Assembly (NCBI GenBank): GCA_000416275.1
Contig: ASZJ01000110.1
Location: 30,174 to 94,173 of the forward strand
Direction: 5' to 3'
From: Osedax symbiont Rs1
GTDB taxonomy: Bacteria > Pseudomonadota > Gammaproteobacteria > Pseudomonadales > Balneatricaceae
DNA: 64,000 nucleotides
The position numbers and the translations under genes are program-made. The notes beneath the pieces are model-generated. The model saw only the letters and a list, made by a program, of their open reading frames with translations. It made no database searches and was not told the DNA's origin. Shown here in pieces: positions 54,056 to 63,813 of the stretch (the stretch's first letter is position 1; every line of letters starts with the position of its first letter).

Positions 54056-55207
54056 ATGAAATTGCCGATATATTTGGATTATGCTGCAAGTACTCCGGTA
54101 GATCCTCGTGTCGCCGAGGCGATGATGGCTTGCTTGACCATGGATGGCAACTTTGCCAATCCTGCATCACGTTCTCATGTTTATGGTTGGCGAGCAGAGG
54201 AGGCGGTAGAAAAAGCTCGTCGTCAGGTTGCTGATTTGATGGGTGCGCAAACCCGAGAAATTGTCTGGACATCGGGTGCTACCGAATCTAACAATCTAGC
54301 CATAAAAGGTTTGGCGCTGCAAAGACAAGAGTTGGGTATGCATCTAGTGACTAGCACGGTTGAGCATAAAGCAGTCTTAGATACTTTTGTTGAGTTGCAG
54401 CAGCAGGGATTTGATGTCACTTATTTAAAGCCGGCCGCGGATGGACGAATTAGCCAAGAGCAGCTAGCGGCAGCAATACGTGAAGATACTATTTTAGTTA
54501 GTTTGATGCATGTTAATAATGAAATAGGCACAATTAACGATATTGCTGCTCTAGGCAATGTCTGTGCGGCAAAAGGTATCTGTTTTCATGTGGATGCTGC
54601 GCAGTCAGCAGGTAAACTGCCGATTGATCTGTCTGTACTTAATGTTGATTTGATGTCGTTTTGTGCGCATAAGGTTTATGGGCCAAAAGGAGTCGGTGCG
54701 CTGTATGTGAAGCAAAAGCCCAAGGTCAGAATTAAGGCGCAGATACATGGTGGTGGACATGAGCGAGGGATGCGCTCGGGAACCTTGCCGACTCATCAGC
54801 TGGTCGGTATGGGAGAATCTTTTGTAATAGCGCGGCGCGAGCTTGCTGAGCAGGCGCAACAGCTGGTCAAACTTAGAGATATTATTTGGCATAAAGTTAA
54901 GCTGTTGGGCAATGTAAGCGTCAATGGCGGACTTGAAAACAGAGTGCCGGGCAATCTCAATCTCTGCTTTGCTGGCGTGGACGGTGAAATGTTGCTACTG
55001 ACCTTAAAAGATCTGGCGGTATCAACCGGATCTGCATGCACTTCGGCGAGCTTGCGGCCTTCTTATGTGCTCAAAGAAATAGGATTAACTGATGATCAGG
55101 CGCATGCCTCGCTACGGATTTCAGTGGGACGATTCACCTCGGAACAAGAAGCGGCATATGCGGGGGATCTGATTGTTGAGACTGTCGGTAAATTGCGTGC
55201 ACAGTAA
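54056..55207 (+). CDS. iscS: Cysteine desulfurase IscS
   Basis: A 383-aa class I cysteine desulfurase. Key residues are at the same positions as in E. coli IscS: PLP-binding Lys206 in [12 protein letters not shown] and catalytic Cys328 in [20 protein letters not shown]. It passes persulfide sulfur to acceptors for Fe-S clusters and tRNA thiolation. The protein ends at KLRAQ, about 20 residues short of typical IscS, and lacks the C-terminal tail that binds IscU. iscR, iscU, iscA, hscBA and fdx are all absent around it. The start at 54056 gives the standard N-terminus ([18 protein letters not shown]); the frame is open 90 bases upstream but without family similarity. Confidence 0.93.
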   Translation: MKLPIYLDYAASTPVDPRVAEAMMACLTMDGNFANPASRSHVYGWRAEEAVEKARRQVADLMGAQTREIVWTSGATESNNLAIKGLALQRQELGMHLVTSTVEHKAVLDTFVELQQQGFDVTYLKPAADGRISQEQLAAAIREDTILVSLMHVNNEIGTINDIAALGNVCAAKGICFHVDAAQSAGKLPIDLSVLNVDLMSFCAHKVYGPKGVGALYVKQKPKVRIKAQIHGGGHERGMRSGTLPTHQLVGMGESFVIARRELAEQAQQLVKLRDIIWHKVKLLGNVSVNGGLENRVPGNLNLCFAGVDGEMLLLTLKDLAVSTGSACTSASLRPSYVLKEIGLTDDQAHASLRISVGRFTSEQEAAYAGDLIVETVGKLRAQ

Positions 55208-55448
55208 AAATTACTTGCTATTAAAAGAACGGCAAAAAAAGTTAACGAAAAGCTCATGGATAGCGGTCTGTCGCAGAAAAGCCAAGATTGCACTGCCTGC
55301 AATCCTACAATACTAACGTTAAGCATTAGTTTTCTAAAAAAGCAGTTAACTTAAGTGGTGTTTAGAGGATACTCTGGCGTATAATGCAGAGTTTTTTACG
55401 GTCGGCTGTCGTCGATCAACTTTTAATTTAAATAATGGGAAATAAATC

Positions 55449-55853
55449 ATGGCAATTGAGCGCACGCTTTCAATTATCAAACCAGATGCTGTTGCAAAAA
55501 ATGTTATCGGTCAAATCGTATCTCGTTTTGAGGGGGCGGATCTTAAAATTGTTGAGTTGTCTTTAAGAAACTTAAGTAAAGCAGATGCTGAAGGCTTCTA
55601 TGCAGAGCACAGCGAACGTCCTTTCTTCGCTGATTTAGTATCATTCATGATATCTGGCCCGGTTGTAGTGCAAGTACTTGAAGGCGAAAACGCAGTACTA
55701 AAAAATCGTGATCTAATGGGTGCAACTAACCCTAAAGAAGCTGCTGCTGGCACTATTCGTAGTGACTTCGCTGAATCTATCGATGCAAACGCTGTACATG
55801 GTTCTGATTCTGTTGAATCGGCAACTCGTGAAATTGCTTACTTCTTTTCTTAA
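55449..55853 (+). CDS. ndk: Nucleoside diphosphate kinase
   Basis: A 134-aa Ndk that equilibrates NTP and NDP pools. The active-site His117 lies in the invariant NAVHGSDS motif, and the nucleotide-binding segments [25 protein letters not shown] and GATNP are intact. It is a few residues shorter than the common 141-143, losing only the extreme C-terminus after EIAYFF. First gene of the ndk-rlmN-pilF-rodZ-hisS run. Confidence 0.97.
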   Translation: MAIERTLSIIKPDAVAKNVIGQIVSRFEGADLKIVELSLRNLSKADAEGFYAEHSERPFFADLVSFMISGPVVVQVLEGENAVLKNRDLMGATNPKEAAAGTIRSDFAESIDANAVHGSDSVESATREIAYFFS

Positions 55854-55934
55854 TTGAATATAGGGTAAGTAACTAGTGTAGGGCGCGGATAAAATACTGT
55901 GCTCTGCGCTTGAATAATATAAGAGAATAGAAAA

Positions 55935-57083
55935 ATGACTGAAACACCTAAAACTAATCTACTAGGTATGACGCCTGTACAATTGGCTGAATATTTTAAA
56001 AAGATAGGAGAGAAGCCGTTTAGAGCGACTCAAGTATTAAAGTGGATGCATCAACACGGTGTTGAAAGTTTTGATGAAATGACCAATATCAGTAAATCAC
56101 TACGTGAAAAATTAACCCAGCAAGCTGAAATTCGCGAGCCTGAAGTGGTTAGCCAGGAGACTTCTAAAGATGGTACGCGCAAGTGGGTGATTAGAGTTGA
56201 GGGAGGGTCCTGTGTTGAAACGGTACTGATACCCGAAGGTGATAGAGGTACTTTATGTGTGTCCTCGCAGGTAGGCTGTTCTCTGAACTGCAGTTTTTGC
56301 TCTACAGGTAAGCAAGGGTTTAATCGCAATTTAACGGCTGCAGAAATTATTGGCCAAGTGAGAATTGCGATTAAGTCATTTGGGCAAATGGATCCTGCAA
56401 ATAAGCGGGTGGTGACCAATGTCGTGATGATGGGGATGGGCGAGCCGTTAATGAATTTCGAGCGTGTCGTCAGCGCAATGAATTTGATGATGGAAGACAA
56501 CGCATATGGCTTATCTAAACGTCGTGTTACTTTAAGTACAGCGGGCGTGGTTCCCGCGATCGATAAGTTAGGCGAAGTGACAGATGTGTCTTTAGCGGTA
56601 TCGCTGCATGCACCAAACGATGAGTTGCGAGATGTGTTGGTGCCTATCAACAAAAAATATCCAATAAAAGAATTAGTAGCGGCATGTAATCGCTATTTAG
56701 AAAAGTTGAGTGATAAGCGAGTCATCACTATCGAATACACGATGATGCGGGGCGTGAATGATCACCCTGAGCATGCGCGACAATTAAGTAAGTTATTGAA
56801 AACGCTGCCCTGTAAGCTTAATATCATTCCTTTCAATCCCTTTCCTAATTCGGGCTATGAAAGGCCTGAGGCGGAGGCTATTGAGTTGTTCAAAAATACT
56901 ATGCATAAAGCGGGTATTCGCACGACAGTTAGGCGGACTCGAGGAGAGGAAATTGATGCGGCTTGCGGGCAATTAGTCGGCATAGTTGAAGATAAAACTA
57001 GAAGAACTGCTAAATTAGGTCGGTTGGCGCAGCAAATAGTGTCTAAGAATCTAATCGCGACTGATAGTCTAGCTGTTCAGTAA
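55935..57083 (+). CDS. rlmN: Dual-specificity 23S rRNA/tRNA methyltransferase RlmN
   Basis: A 382-aa radical-SAM enzyme that methylates A2503 of 23S rRNA and A37 of some tRNAs. The cluster motif CxxxCxxC is Cys115, Cys119, Cys122 ([16 protein letters not shown]). The catalytic cysteine near the C-terminus lies in EIDAACGQL. The segment [15 protein letters not shown] is characteristic. Confidence 0.97.
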   Translation: MTETPKTNLLGMTPVQLAEYFKKIGEKPFRATQVLKWMHQHGVESFDEMTNISKSLREKLTQQAEIREPEVVSQETSKDGTRKWVIRVEGGSCVETVLIPEGDRGTLCVSSQVGCSLNCSFCSTGKQGFNRNLTAAEIIGQVRIAIKSFGQMDPANKRVVTNVVMMGMGEPLMNFERVVSAMNLMMEDNAYGLSKRRVTLSTAGVVPAIDKLGEVTDVSLAVSLHAPNDELRDVLVPINKKYPIKELVAACNRYLEKLSDKRVITIEYTMMRGVNDHPEHARQLSKLLKTLPCKLNIIPFNPFPNSGYERPEAEAIELFKNTMHKAGIRTTVRRTRGEEIDAACGQLVGIVEDKTRRTAKLGRLAQQIVSKNLIATDSLAVQ

Positions 57084-57142
57084 CCTATGACGGATTTTAT
57101 ATTTTGAAGGAGCTTTGGCTTAAAGTGTATGTAATATTAAAA

Positions 57143-57892
57143 ATGATCAAATTTAGCATGTTGGTGTTTTTTTTAACGGCTTGTGCTATCGGTGCCCCTG
57201 ATCCTAATGAAGTTTCAAAAAGAGAGAAAGCCAAGAGGTTTACTGATGTGGCAGTCGAGTATCTGAATTCCGGTGATAACGTAAATGCGAAAAACTGGCT
57301 GCAAAAAGCATTACAGTATGATGCAACATACGGTAGAGGATACTCAGTTTTGGCGGCTGCGTTTCAGGCAGAGAAAGAGAGTCAACTCGCAGAAAAATAT
57401 TTCAAAAAATCTATAAAAGTAGAGCCTAACTCTGCAATGTTTCATAATAACTACGGAGCTTTTTTGTTTCAGCAAGCACGATTTGCAGAAGCTTGTGCGG
57501 AGCTTGAATTAGCGACTAAAGACCCTTTTTATAACTTAAGAGCCCAAGCATTGAATAATTTGGGCCGCTGTTACGATGCGTTGAAAGATAGCGAAAAGTC
57601 GGCGAGGGCCTTTCAGAGGTCGATAAATTTGGGTGGTAGAAATGGCTATGCCCTATTAAGTTTAAGTAAAAGTCTAATGGGCGCTGGTGAAATTTTTAAA
57701 TCTCATGCAAAATACAGTGAATTTTTGGATTTAGTGGCCGTAAATCAAGCACAACACTCTGCTGAAAGTCTGAAGTTAGGAATTGAATTGGCTAGAGCAG
57801 CGGGTGATTTATCTGAAGTGGTCTCTTATTCATTATTATTAGAAAATCTATTCCCCAAAGCCTATATAAAATATAAGGAGTCAGTTCAGTGA
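57143..57892 (+). CDS. pilF: Type IV pilus assembly lipoprotein PilF/PilW
   Basis: A lipoprotein with several TPR repeats (residues about 30-200, for example SVLAAAFQAEKESQLAEKYFKKSIKVEPNSAMFHNNYGAFLFQQ). The lipobox LTAC puts the lipidated cysteine at about residue 14. In Pseudomonas PilF carries the PilQ secretin to the outer membrane. Position between rlmN and rodZ is standard. The start is uncertain: ATG 57143 gives the best lipoprotein signal; GTG 57125 or TTG 57104 are also in frame, and AAGGAG at 57107-57112 could serve GTG 57125. It overlaps rodZ by four bases. Confidence 0.87.
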   Translation: MIKFSMLVFFLTACAIGAPDPNEVSKREKAKRFTDVAVEYLNSGDNVNAKNWLQKALQYDATYGRGYSVLAAAFQAEKESQLAEKYFKKSIKVEPNSAMFHNNYGAFLFQQARFAEACAELELATKDPFYNLRAQALNNLGRCYDALKDSEKSARAFQRSINLGGRNGYALLSLSKSLMGAGEIFKSHAKYSEFLDLVAVNQAQHSAESLKLGIELARAAGDLSEVVSYSLLLENLFPKAYIKYKESVQ

Positions 57893-58950
57893 ATAGTGTG
57901 TCTGACGAAGCGCTAGCAGCAAAAAACAATGGATCACCGGGAAGTCGTTTACAAAAGGCGCGTGAAGCAAAGGGTCTTAGTCAAAAAACACTGGCTGACG
58001 ATTTATATCTACCCAGAAATTACATTATTTGGATAGAGGAAGGTGCGTACGATAAATTGCCAAGTATGGTTTTTTGCCGTGGCTATATAAGGGCCTATGC
58101 GAAAGCGGTCAATGAAAATGGCCAGGAGTTAATTGAATTACTAGATAGTGTTTACGGAGTGCAGAATACCAAATCTCCCTTGAAGTCTATCTCTAAAATA
58201 AATGAGCAAGTAAAGGTTGGCGATCCAATCATGAAATGGCCAAGTCTGCTCTTTATTTTAGTATTGCTGGGCGTGGTGTTCTGGTGGTGGAAGACACAAT
58301 ATGGGCTATCGGCGCCGGTGGTGTCCTCGCAAGACCCAATAGCTGTTGAAACAGCGAATGGCGGCGAGCTAGTGTTGCCCTCATTAGATGATAGTATCGT
58401 GAATGCTAATGCTGTTCAGGCAGTGGGTGGTGCGTCGGACCAAGGCGGAGCGATAAATTCAGCTAACTCAGCGGAGTTAACTGTGGTTGCTGATACGAGT
58501 GTCAATCCTGACCCCACTGCTAGCAGTCAGGCTAATGTAGTTAACAACGGCATTGGAATAGACTTGGCTTTAGATGTTAGTGACAGTCAAGGCGCGTCAC
58601 AAAGTGACGGGCAGCTAGCGGAGTTGGAGCGAGTGGTTAAAAGTTTGGAACCAGTAGCTGAAACTACAGTTGAGATAGCGAGTGGGTTACCAGCATTAGG
58701 TAATAGTGCACAGCTGTTGCAGCTGACGTTTAATAACAACTGTTGGATTACTATTAAAGATGTGCGCGGAAAAATATTATTTAATGGAATTAAGAAATCT
58801 GGTCAAAAGTTATCACTCAGCGGCGATGCTCCATTAACACTATCTATAGGACGTGTGGACAGTATTTCAAAAATAACCTATGGCGGTGTGAATGTAAACA
58901 TAGCTGCACTAGGGCGTAACAATATAGCAAACTTTAAGCTACCACTCTAA
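57889..58950 (+). CDS. rodZ: Cytoskeleton protein RodZ
   Basis: A 353-aa RodZ. The N-terminal Xre-type helix-turn-helix (residues about 18-85, GSRLQKAREAKGLSQKTLADDLYLPRNYIIWIEEGAY) binds MreB. One membrane helix (about 118-136) is followed by a disordered Ser/Asp/Val-rich periplasmic linker and a beta-domain (about 278-353, LQLTFNNNCWITIKDVRGKILFNGIKKSG). It maintains rod shape. GTG start overlapping pilF. In most relatives ispG follows; here hisS starts 19 bases downstream. Confidence 0.94.
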   Translation: MNSVSDEALAAKNNGSPGSRLQKAREAKGLSQKTLADDLYLPRNYIIWIEEGAYDKLPSMVFCRGYIRAYAKAVNENGQELIELLDSVYGVQNTKSPLKSISKINEQVKVGDPIMKWPSLLFILVLLGVVFWWWKTQYGLSAPVVSSQDPIAVETANGGELVLPSLDDSIVNANAVQAVGGASDQGGAINSANSAELTVVADTSVNPDPTASSQANVVNNGIGIDLALDVSDSQGASQSDGQLAELERVVKSLEPVAETTVEIASGLPALGNSAQLLQLTFNNNCWITIKDVRGKILFNGIKKSGQKLSLSGDAPLTLSIGRVDSISKITYGGVNVNIAALGRNNIANFKLPL

Positions 58951-58968
58951 TTATCCGGTAATCGAACA

Positions 58969-60234
58969 TTGTCAAAACTTCAAGCCATCAGAGGGATGAA
59001 TGACGTCCTTCCCGAAAACACTCCAGCCTGGCAATATCTAGAAGAGAAATTTCAGCAAGTAGTTGCCAGTTATAGCTATGCAGAAATTCGCACGCCAATT
59101 GTTGAAAGTATCGATCTGTTTAATCGCTCTATTGGTGAAGTCACCGATATTATTGAAAAAGAAATGTACTGTTTTGAGGATCGCAATGGTGAGCGGCTTG
59201 CGCTTAGGCCTGAGGGAACTGCGAGCATAGTTAGAGCGGGAATTGAGCACGGATTGCTCTTTAATCAGACGCAGAGAATGTGGTATCGCGGACCAATGTT
59301 TCGCTATGAAAAGCCACAGAAAGGTCGCTATCGACAATTTCAACAAATAGGCGTCGAAGCTTTCGGTATGGGCGGTGCTGATATTGATGCTGAAGTTATT
59401 CTGCTTTCAGTCGCGCTGTGGCGCTCACTAGGTATTTTAGATGCGCTGACCTTGGAGCTTAATTCTCTGGGCAGTAATGCTGCGCGTGAAGAGTACCGTA
59501 AAGCCTTGGTCGAATTTTTAAGTGCCAGAAAAGAGCAGTTAGATGAAGACAGTAAAAAACGGCTACTTAGTAATCCACTACGTATTTTGGATAGCAAAGA
59601 GGCTAAGACTCAAGCGCTATTAAACGATGCGCCTAGTTTAGTCGACTATCTAGATGAAGATGCTCAATCACATTTTAGTGCGCTGACAGAAATTCTAGAT
59701 AGAGCGGGGGTCAGCTATGTAATTAATCCCAGATTAGTCCGTGGTTTGGACTACTACAATAAAACCGTATTCGAGTGGACGACTGATAAACTAGGCGCGC
59801 AAGGTACTGTTTGTGCCGGGGGCCGCTACGATGGCATGGTCGAGCAGTTAGGTGGAAAATCAACACCCGCGGTCGGTTTTGCAATGGGTGAAGAGCGGCT
59901 GTTGTTGCTGCTGGAAACCTTACATGTGTTACCTGAAAATATTAATCACAACTTTGATTTATATCTAGCCGCTAAAGATAAAGGTTTAGAGTTAGAGCTG
60001 GTAATGTTGGCGGAGCAATTAAGAGCTAAAATTCCCAAATTAAAAATAAGAACACACTGTGCTGGGTTGAAGAATATTCTAAACAAAGCGCGCCAAAGTG
60101 GTGCAGAGACTATTGTCCTCGTTGGGAAAAATAATGAGGGCGGCATAATTTCCACTCTCTGGCAGGGTGATCAGCCAACTCAAGATCTTAGTATCTTGGA
60201 ATTGATTGCAATGCTGAGTGCCAGCAAGCAATAA
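58969..60234 (+). CDS. hisS: Histidyl-tRNA synthetase
   Basis: A 421-aa class II synthetase. It has motif 1 ([27 protein letters not shown]), motif 2 ([31 protein letters not shown]), the histidine-specific [13 protein letters not shown] and AGGRYDGM loops, and motif 3 ([11 protein letters not shown]). The start is TTG preceded by TCCGGTAATCG, with no strong ribosome site; it directly yields the family N-terminus [14 protein letters not shown]. Confidence 0.97.
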   Translation: MSKLQAIRGMNDVLPENTPAWQYLEEKFQQVVASYSYAEIRTPIVESIDLFNRSIGEVTDIIEKEMYCFEDRNGERLALRPEGTASIVRAGIEHGLLFNQTQRMWYRGPMFRYEKPQKGRYRQFQQIGVEAFGMGGADIDAEVILLSVALWRSLGILDALTLELNSLGSNAAREEYRKALVEFLSARKEQLDEDSKKRLLSNPLRILDSKEAKTQALLNDAPSLVDYLDEDAQSHFSALTEILDRAGVSYVINPRLVRGLDYYNKTVFEWTTDKLGAQGTVCAGGRYDGMVEQLGGKSTPAVGFAMGEERLLLLLETLHVLPENINHNFDLYLAAKDKGLELELVMLAEQLRAKIPKLKIRTHCAGLKNILNKARQSGAETIVLVGKNNEGGIISTLWQGDQPTQDLSILELIAMLSASKQ

Positions 60235-60268
60235 AGAACCAACAAATATAGAGTTTAGGAGTAATAGA

Positions 60269-60925
60269 GTGTCAGAGTTACGCACAGAAGAAGAGCAGTT
60301 AGACGCAATAAAATCTTGGTGGAAAGAAAACGGTAAATCTTTAGTGATCACCATAGTGGTGGTGGTTACGGCAGTTTATGGTTACAGAGCTTGGCAGCAG
60401 CAGCAAGTGGACAGCAGTGAAACAGCATCTGCGATGTATCAGCAGTTGATTACTGTGGTTGAATCTGCGCCGAACGCTGACGCTGAAAAAAATCTAGCCA
60501 CTTCAAAGCATCTAACTAGTACTATTAAAGCTGAGTTTTCAGATAGCCAATATGCGAAGTATGCGGCATTATTGATGGCCAAATCTGCGGTTGACGCCGG
60601 TGACCTTCCCGCCGCTCTTGCAGAGTTGGACTGGGTGTTGGCTGCCAGCCCTAAAGCACTGCTAAAGTCTCTCGCTACAATCCGCAAAGCGCAAATATTG
60701 ACTGAGCAAAAGCAGCTAGACGCAGCGCTGGAATTGTTAAAAGATGTTTCCGATAGCTCGCTACAAATTCAAGCAAATGAGCTAAAAGGCGATATTTACT
60801 TAGCGCAAGGTGATCAAGACAAAGCCAGAGCAGCTTATAAGAAAGCATTAGAAAATCAAACGATTGGTGCCACTAAATCGATATTATCACTAAAGTTGAA
60901 CGACTTGACTAAAGAGGAAAGCTAA
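60269..60925 (+). CDS. yfgM: YfgM family ancillary translocon protein
   Basis: A 218-aa protein with a short cytoplasmic N-terminus (RTEEEQLDAIKSWWKENGK), one membrane helix (about residues 24-42) and TPR-like periplasmic helices, as in YfgM. In E. coli it binds SecYEG together with the chaperone PpiD. The GTG start was chosen because AGGAG lies seven bases upstream; a longer frame overlaps hisS. Its stop overlaps the bamB start (TAATG). Confidence 0.93.
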   Translation: MSELRTEEEQLDAIKSWWKENGKSLVITIVVVVTAVYGYRAWQQQQVDSSETASAMYQQLITVVESAPNADAEKNLATSKHLTSTIKAEFSDSQYAKYAALLMAKSAVDAGDLPAALAELDWVLAASPKALLKSLATIRKAQILTEQKQLDAALELLKDVSDSSLQIQANELKGDIYLAQGDQDKARAAYKKALENQTIGATKSILSLKLNDLTKEES

Positions 60926-62064
60926 TGGTTTGCTTCACACGATTGGTAGCGGTGGCAGGTATAGCTGTTTTTTTAGCAGGTTGTGCAGGCGATGGCGATG
61001 AAATAGAGCCCAGTCCGCTAGTGAAAATAGTGGCTGAAAAAAAGGTTAATCAGCTCTGGTCTAAAGATATAGGTTCGAGCTTTGGCGATAAGTATCACCA
61101 GTTAACTCCCGGTATAGTAGGCGGAGCTATTATTGTCACTGATATGCAAGGTGATGTTTCTAGCTTTGATCTAAAAACCGGCAAGCTGTTGTGGAAAAAC
61201 TCCCTGGGAGTTTCTATAAGTAGTGGTGTTGGCGCAGGAGCAGGCACTGCGGTAGTAGGCACGTTTTCAGGTGACATGATTGCAATGTCAGCAGCAACCG
61301 GTGAGATTAAGTGGCAAGTGTCCGTCGGAGGTGAGGTTGTATCACAGGCACAAATGAATAATAAGCTTGTCGTTTTTCAGATGGTGACAGGTGATGTTGT
61401 CGCCTTAGACATAAATACTGGTGAACAGCAGTGGGTTTATGCCAGTAGTCAGCCTAGCTTAACTTTGCGTGGTACAAGTTCTCCGTTAGTTGCGTTAGAC
61501 GCGACGCTGGCTGGTTTGGACAATGGAAAATTTGTTGCCCTAGACAACCAAACAGGTGCTGTACTTTGGCAGGAGCGAATTAATATTGCTAGAGGTAAGT
61601 CCGACATTGAGCGTTTGACAGATATTGACGGCAAGCCGATGTTGTATAAAAATGTAATATACGTTCCAGGCTATCGTGGCAATTTAACGGCAATAAATCC
61701 ATTCAATGCACAGGTGCTTTGGCGTAAGCCCTACTCTACGTATCATGGATTAGCTTCCGGTAATGGCGCTATTTATCTCAGTTCTGATAAAGATATAGTC
61801 CACGGAATCGATGCCCAATCTGCCGCCGAAATTTGGCGCCAAGATTTATTGTTAAACAGAGCGATCACTTCGCCAGCAGCTATTTCAAATCTAGTGGTGG
61901 TTGGGGATGAACAAGGTTATCTGCATTTTCTAGCACAAGAAGATGGTCGATTTGTCGCCCGCTATAAATTAGGCGGTGCGCTAATCGGTGACATGCTAGT
62001 TAAAAATCAAGTATTATATGTATTGAGTAATAATGGTCGTTTAACAGCGCTCAATATACAATAG
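60925..62064 (+). CDS. bamB: Outer-membrane assembly lipoprotein BamB
   Basis: A 379-aa beta-propeller lipoprotein of the BAM complex. The signal peptide ends in the lipobox FLAGC (Cys20). Eight PQQ-like blades follow, each with a pattern like DLKTGKLLWKNSLG, AATGEIKWQVSVGG, DINTGEQQWVY. Position between yfgM and der is the standard one. Confidence 0.96.
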   Translation: MVCFTRLVAVAGIAVFLAGCAGDGDEIEPSPLVKIVAEKKVNQLWSKDIGSSFGDKYHQLTPGIVGGAIIVTDMQGDVSSFDLKTGKLLWKNSLGVSISSGVGAGAGTAVVGTFSGDMIAMSAATGEIKWQVSVGGEVVSQAQMNNKLVVFQMVTGDVVALDINTGEQQWVYASSQPSLTLRGTSSPLVALDATLAGLDNGKFVALDNQTGAVLWQERINIARGKSDIERLTDIDGKPMLYKNVIYVPGYRGNLTAINPFNAQVLWRKPYSTYHGLASGNGAIYLSSDKDIVHGIDAQSAAEIWRQDLLLNRAITSPAAISNLVVVGDEQGYLHFLAQEDGRFVARYKLGGALIGDMLVKNQVLYVLSNNGRLTALNIQ

Positions 62065-62150
62065 ATATAAATCACTAGATTGCCGCTAAAACGTTAATCT
62101 AGTGCAGAAATTCACTGCTACTGAAATGAATTTAGTAGCAATAAACAAAT

Positions 62151-62177
62151 AGTCTTCCACTGTGGAAGGCTTTTTTA
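62151..62177 (+). terminator. Terminator after bamB
   Basis: A nine-base-pair stem AGTCTTCCA / TGGAAGGCT (one T-G pair) with a CTG loop, followed by six T and ATTTT. It lies just before der, so der probably has its own transcription start or depends on read-through. A second inverted repeat ACTAGATT / AATCTAGT lies upstream near 62076-62105. Confidence 0.8.
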
Positions 62178-62194
62178 TTTTAGAGAAAGAAAAA

Positions 62195-63622
62195 ATGTTA
62201 CCTGTAATTGCAATAGTAGGTCGACCAAATGTAGGCAAGTCGACTTTGTTTAATCGCCTGACCAAAACTTGGGATGCACTCGTGGCTGATATGCCAGGTG
62301 TTACTCGAGATAGAAAATACGGTGAAGGCCAGTGCTCAGAGCACAGCTTTATTGTAGTGGATACAGGTGGTATCACAGGTGACGAACAAGGCATTGACTA
62401 CAAAATGGCCGAGCAGTCGCTGCTGGCAATTGAAGAGGCTGATGTCGTATTGTTCATGGTAGATGGTCGTCATGGTTTGAATCCTGGTGATCAGCAAATT
62501 GCCAACTATTTACGAAAAACTAAAGACAATGTCCATTTGGTGGTCAACAAAACTGATGGTATAGATCCAGATATAGCCACCGCAGATTTTCACAGTCTAG
62601 GCATGGGCGATCCTCTGGCTATCGCCGCCTCACAAAATCGCGGTGTGACACTGCTGATTGAATATGTGCTAAAACCATTCCCTGAATCTATTCAAGATGA
62701 AGATCGTCATTTAGGTAAAGGTGTGCGTATCGCTGTAGTTGGTCGACCAAATGTCGGTAAATCAACTTTAGTTAATCGGCTGTTGGGTGAGGAGCGGGTC
62801 ATTGTCTTCGATGAGCCGGGAACCACCAGAGACAGTATCTATATTCCCTATGAGCGCGATGGTCAGCAATATACCTTGATCGACACGGCTGGGGTTAGGC
62901 GCAGAAAAAATATTAAGGAAGCAGTGGAAAAGTTTTCCATCATAAAAACCTTGCAGGCCATCAATGACGCCAACGTCGTAGTATTAGTGATTGATGCTAG
63001 GCAGGGCGTTACCGATCAAGATTTACACATGTTAGGATTTGTCTTAAGTACTGGGCGCTCACTGGTTATTACGCTTAATAAATGGGATGGAATGAGCAAA
63101 GAGGCGCGCGGCGAAGTAAAAGACCAAATTCAACGCAAATTAGAGTTTGCCAGTTTCGCGCGATTCCACTTTATCTCGGCACTGCACGGCACTGGGGTTG
63201 GAGAAATGTATGAATCGATAACCGAAGCTTATGAATGTGCGATGATGAAGTGGACCACTAATTTTCTAACCACATTGCTCGGCGATATAGTCAACAGTCA
63301 CCAGCCGCCTTCTCCCGGTGGACGCCGTATTAAATTACGCTATGCGCATCAAGGGGGTTCTAACCCGCCGGTAATCGTGGTACATGGTAATCAAACAGAT
63401 CAGCTACCACTGTCTTATAAGAAGTATTTACAAAATAAATTTACCAAGAAGCTCAAAGTATTTGGTACGCCGATAAGATTTGAATTCAGAACCGGGATTA
63501 ACCCCTTTGCTGGAGATAGAAATGATTCGACAGGCGAAAAATTAGATAAGAAAGAGCGTTTTCAAAAGCAAATTCGTAAATTGAGAAAAACTGCCTCCAA
63601 GAAAAACTCAGTCAGAAGATAA
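62195..63622 (+). CDS. der: Ribosome-associated GTPase Der (EngA)
   Basis: A 475-aa double GTPase needed for 50S maturation. Both G domains show full G1 ([14 protein letters not shown] and [14 protein letters not shown]), G3 (DTGG and DTAG) and G4 (NKTD and NKWD) motifs. A C-terminal KH-like domain and a basic tail follow. The start at 62195 gives the usual [12 protein letters not shown]; earlier in-frame codons lie inside the upstream terminator. The first NKTD differs slightly from the more common NKxD form but is acceptable. Confidence 0.97.
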   Translation: MLPVIAIVGRPNVGKSTLFNRLTKTWDALVADMPGVTRDRKYGEGQCSEHSFIVVDTGGITGDEQGIDYKMAEQSLLAIEEADVVLFMVDGRHGLNPGDQQIANYLRKTKDNVHLVVNKTDGIDPDIATADFHSLGMGDPLAIAASQNRGVTLLIEYVLKPFPESIQDEDRHLGKGVRIAVVGRPNVGKSTLVNRLLGEERVIVFDEPGTTRDSIYIPYERDGQQYTLIDTAGVRRRKNIKEAVEKFSIIKTLQAINDANVVVLVIDARQGVTDQDLHMLGFVLSTGRSLVITLNKWDGMSKEARGEVKDQIQRKLEFASFARFHFISALHGTGVGEMYESITEAYECAMMKWTTNFLTTLLGDIVNSHQPPSPGGRRIKLRYAHQGGSNPPVIVVHGNQTDQLPLSYKKYLQNKFTKKLKVFGTPIRFEFRTGINPFAGDRNDSTGEKLDKKERFQKQIRKLRKTASKKNSVRR

Positions 63623-63668
63623 ACAACTAACAGAGTTAGCTTACAGTAGTACGGCCTGCTTAAGGAGC

Positions 63669-63693
63669 GAGTCACGCAGTGACTCTGTTCTTT
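63669..63693 (+). terminator. Terminator after der
   Basis: A seven-base-pair stem GAGTCAC / GTGACTC with a GCA loop, followed by TGTTCTTT. It is nested inside a larger pairing CCTGCTT ... AAGCAGG (63655-63700). Confidence 0.7.
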
Positions 63694-63785
63694 AAAGCAG
63701 GTTGAGTTATCGCTAGCTATTAAGGGTGCTATTTGGCTCGTTTGAATGACAGTTTAATATTATTTAGAAAAAATCAAATAAACAG

Positions 63786-63813
63786 TTGACGCCCTCGCTA
63801 GGATCTATATAAT
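63786..63813 (+). promoter_or_regulatory. Strong promoter of stable-RNA type
   Basis: TTGACG (63786-63791) and consensus TATAAT (63808-63813) are separated by 16 bases. An AT-rich stretch resembling an UP element precedes it, and a C-rich discriminator (TCGCCTCCTCGC) follows. This combination is typical of rRNA or tRNA operon promoters. The RNA itself would lie beyond the window. Confidence 0.65.
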
